From the NCBI RefSeq assembly GCF_001273775.1, contig NZ_CP011801.1, forward strand, positions 620,001 to 684,000: a stretch of 64,000 nucleotides of DNA, read 5' to 3'. This document shows positions 62,093-64,000 of the stretch, piece by piece. The notes beneath the pieces were generated by a model, which was not told the DNA's origin, made no database searches, and saw nothing but the letters and a program-made list of their open reading frames with translations. The DNA comes from Nitrospira moscoviensis (lineage in GTDB: Bacteria; Nitrospirota; Nitrospiria; Nitrospirales; Nitrospiraceae). Within the stretch, counting starts at the first letter, position 1. Each line of letters begins with the position of its first letter. A program made the translations under genes and the position numbers.

Positions 62093-64000
62093 ATGTACCT
62101 GAAATCCTTGGACATGTTGGGCTTCAAGTCGTTTGCCGAGGCCAAGATCGAGTTCCCGCAAGGCGTGACCGCGATCGTCGGTCCCAACGGCAGCGGGAAG
62201 AGCAACGTGGTCGATGCCATCCTCTGGGTACTGGGCGAACAGAGCACGAAGACCCTCCGCAGCGAAAAGATGGAAGACGTCATTTTCAACGGCACCGAGC
62301 TTCGCAAGCCGCTCGGGATGGCGGAGGTCTCGTTGGTGATCGGGGGGCTGGATCAGGCGTCCATGAAACTGGAAGGCGGGGCGGGTTTGCCGAGTCAGCT
62401 CACGGAATTTCAGGAATTGATGATCACCCGCCGGCTCTATCGAAACGGCGACAGCGAATATCTCATCAACAAGACCGCCTGCCGGCTCAAAGACATCCGA
62501 AGTCTGCTGCTGGACACCCGCGCCGGGAGCAAAGGACACACGGTGATCGCGCAGGGCCAGATCGACCAGATCCTCAACGCCTCGCCGCAGGACCGCCGGG
62601 AACTGATCGAAGAAACCGCCGGCATCATCCGCTACAAGAAACAGAAGGCCGAAGCGCTTCGCAAGCTCGATGCGACCCAACAAAATCTGCTGCGAGTGCG
62701 CGACATCATCGCCGAGGTGAAGAAGCAGCTCAATTCGCTGGAACGCCAGGCGCGCCAGGCCCGCACGTACCAGACGCTGCAGCAAGAGGCGCGCGGCGTC
62801 GAGGTCGAGCTGCTCACGAGGGAGTTCCGGGCCTTGCGCCGGGCCCTGGCGGAAGTGGAGACTGAGGCGCTCACCTTGGATCAGCAGGAAGCCGGCAAGG
62901 CCGCCGATCAAGCGCGTCTCGCGACCGACCTCGAGCAGGTTCGGCTGAAAGCCATCGCCATGGGCGAGGCGATCGGCAAGATCCGCGATGCGCTGGCTGC
63001 GGTCGAGCAGCAGCAGGCTCACGCGCTGACCGCCGCGGAGGTCGAGCGGAACCGGAGCCAGCTGTTCGAGCAGCAGCAAATGCAAGAGTCGTCCGAGCTC
63101 GACGAATTGGTGCGTGCGCAGGACGAGTTGGCCGCCGGCCTGACGGCGATCGAAGCCACGCTCGGTTCGCTGGAAGAGGAGATGGAGGCGCGCGAACGGG
63201 TCCTCGGGGAATTGGATCGGGAGATGGAGCGGGTGCGGCATCAGCGGGCATCGGCCGTCGCGGAAGAAGAGCGCGGCCGGCAAGACATTCTGCAGCTCGC
63301 CGTGCTCGTGGCCAATACCGAGCAAGGCATCGCGCAGCTGGCGTCCAAAATCGCCGAGATCACTCAGCGGGGCGACCGCTTGTCCGCCGAGCAACGGGAG
63401 CTGGAGTCGCAACGGACCGGTGCTGTGGCCCGGCATGAGGCGTTGCGGGAGGAATACGGAGCGGCCGATCGGCTGGTCGGCAGCCTCCAAGCGCAAACCC
63501 GCTCGGTTCACGACGATGCGGCCCGTGCCGCCGCGGACCTGCAGTCGCTTGACCAGCTGATTCTGCGGCGATCGGAAGAATTGGCCGCTGTCGATTCCCG
63601 CTTGGGAGCGCTGCAAGGGGTCGTGCGGGAAGAAATGGGCTATGGCCGTGAGGGGGCGGATGAAGGCACCGCGCTCAAGTCCTGCGAGGGCGTGCGCGAT
63701 GCGGTGGCGGAATGGCTCATCATCCCGCCGGGGATGGACCGTGCAGTGGAAGCAGTGCTTGGCGAGCGGGTGCGCGGATGGTTCGTGGACGATCCGGCGG
63801 TCGCCCATCGTGCCGTCGGATTGCTGGAGCAACAATCGCTCGGCCGGGGCACCTTCATCCCCCAGCATCCCCGCTGGGGCAGCGGGCGTTCGGCCGACTG
63901 GTGGGCGGCGCTCGCCGATCAGGGGGGAGTGATCGGCCGGGCGGTGGATTTGATCCAGACCGATGCCGCCCGCGTCGCGGCGCGGGATTGTCTGTTCGAT
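62093..64000 (+). CDS. smc: Chromosome segregation protein SMC, 5' part
   Basis: The frame is open from ATG 62093 to the window end (636 codons), so the C-terminal half is missing. Walker A is GPNGSGKSN at residues 30-38; the signature IAQGQIDQILNASPQDRRELIEETAGI follows. A long coiled coil runs from about residue 180 to 515. The hinge domain starts near residue 520 (VEAVLGERVRGWFVDDPAVAHRAVGLLEQ). SMC dimers organise and segregate chromosomes with ScpA/ScpB. AAGGTG precedes the ATG. Confidence 0.95.
   Translation, partial: MYLKSLDMLGFKSFAEAKIEFPQGVTAIVGPNGSGKSNVVDAILWVLGEQSTKTLRSEKMEDVIFNGTELRKPLGMAEVSLVIGGLDQASMKLEGGAGLPSQLTEFQELMITRRLYRNGDSEYLINKTACRLKDIRSLLLDTRAGSKGHTVIAQGQIDQILNASPQDRRELIEETAGIIRYKKQKAEALRKLDATQQNLLRVRDIIAEVKKQLNSLERQARQARTYQTLQQEARGVEVELLTREFRALRRALAEVETEALTLDQQEAGKAADQARLATDLEQVRLKAIAMGEAIGKIRDALAAVEQQQAHALTAAEVERNRSQLFEQQQMQESSELDELVRAQDELAAGLTAIEATLGSLEEEMEARERVLGELDREMERVRHQRASAVAEEERGRQDILQLAVLVANTEQGIAQLASKIAEITQRGDRLSAEQRELESQRTGAVARHEALREEYGAADRLVGSLQAQTRSVHDDAARAAADLQSLDQLILRRSEELAAVDSRLGALQGVVREEMGYGREGADEGTALKSCEGVRDAVAEWLIIPPGMDRAVEAVLGERVRGWFVDDPAVAHRAVGLLEQQSLGRGTFIPQHPRWGSGRSADWWAALADQGGVIGRAVDLIQTDAARVAARDCLFD

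Noticed and set aside
62048-63868. 606-codon open frame opposite smc
   Set aside because: It mirrors the smc reading frame. High GC with strong third-position bias leaves the opposite strand open; the product is His/Leu/Arg-rich with no motif.

Overview
The window reads as a chromosomal segment of a high-GC member of the genus Nitrospira (phylum Nitrospirota; nitrite oxidiser or comammox type). This is inferred from gene content. A nearly complete reductive TCA cycle is clustered here: five-subunit 2-oxoacid:ferredoxin oxidoreductase, ATP-citrate lyase aclBA, aconitase, monomeric isocitrate dehydrogenase, fumarate reductase and sucCD. A full System II cytochrome c maturation set is also present. 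No plasmid, phage, transposase, tRNA, rRNA or CRISPR array was seen.

Layout. 1-1026 (-): 3' part of an ImuB-like Y-family polymerase without catalytic acids. 1204-3524: small basic protein, rpsF-ssb-rpsR, yceD and rpmF. 3727-9928: plsX-fabH-fabD-fabG-acpP-fabF-rnc, a classical fatty-acid cluster. 9964-11717: periplasmic cyclophilin, an FN3 protein behind a sigma-54-type promoter, a PilZ protein. 11733-13483 (-): Cys/His-rich protein and secreted beta-propeller. 13731-16277: folD-metF-panB. 16271-20869 (-): apaH, two decayed signalling genes, queF and a very small MetV-like protein. 21241-25390: 2-oxoacid:ferredoxin oxidoreductase operon. 25532-29111: an unrelated block (Rsm22-type methyltransferase, zinc ribbon, dual-specificity phosphatase, mutM). 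29317-41727: aclB-aclA-acn-icd-frdB-frdA-sucC-sucD. 41996-46875: B12-type radical SAM protein, DUF72, ferritin-like/VIT1 iron transporter, 41-aa membrane protein, indoleamine-dioxygenase-like haem protein. 47004-49513 (-): ahcY and metK. 49818-54219: resB-ccsA-two TlpA thioredoxins-ccdA. 54371-64000: bamD, a second fabH, DUF47-pit behind a Pho box, phoR-phoB, ispH, and smc running off the end.

How the genes work together. Reduced ferredoxin, citrate cleavage, reductive carboxylation of 2-oxoglutarate and fumarate reduction supply the carbon-fixation half of an autotroph. The acyl-ACP genes draw on acetyl-CoA, and the folate/pantothenate and SAM-cycle genes supply one-carbon and CoA chemistry. 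The cytochrome c genes serve the c-type cytochromes of the respiratory chain.

The most unusual content is not protein-coding. Many gene junctions carry hairpins assembled from short repeated words (TGATGAG, GCTGACG, ACGTGAAGCG, GTCTATCTGG, and possibly GGTTAAGG). Four such hairpins lie inside the acl-frd operon, and some supply start or stop codons and terminal residues of neighbouring genes. A 156-nt multi-stem RNA candidate lies between sucC and sucD, and a 123-bp imperfect palindrome lies between ccdA and bamD. Several promoters share an 18-bp spacer, and a few genes look leaderless.
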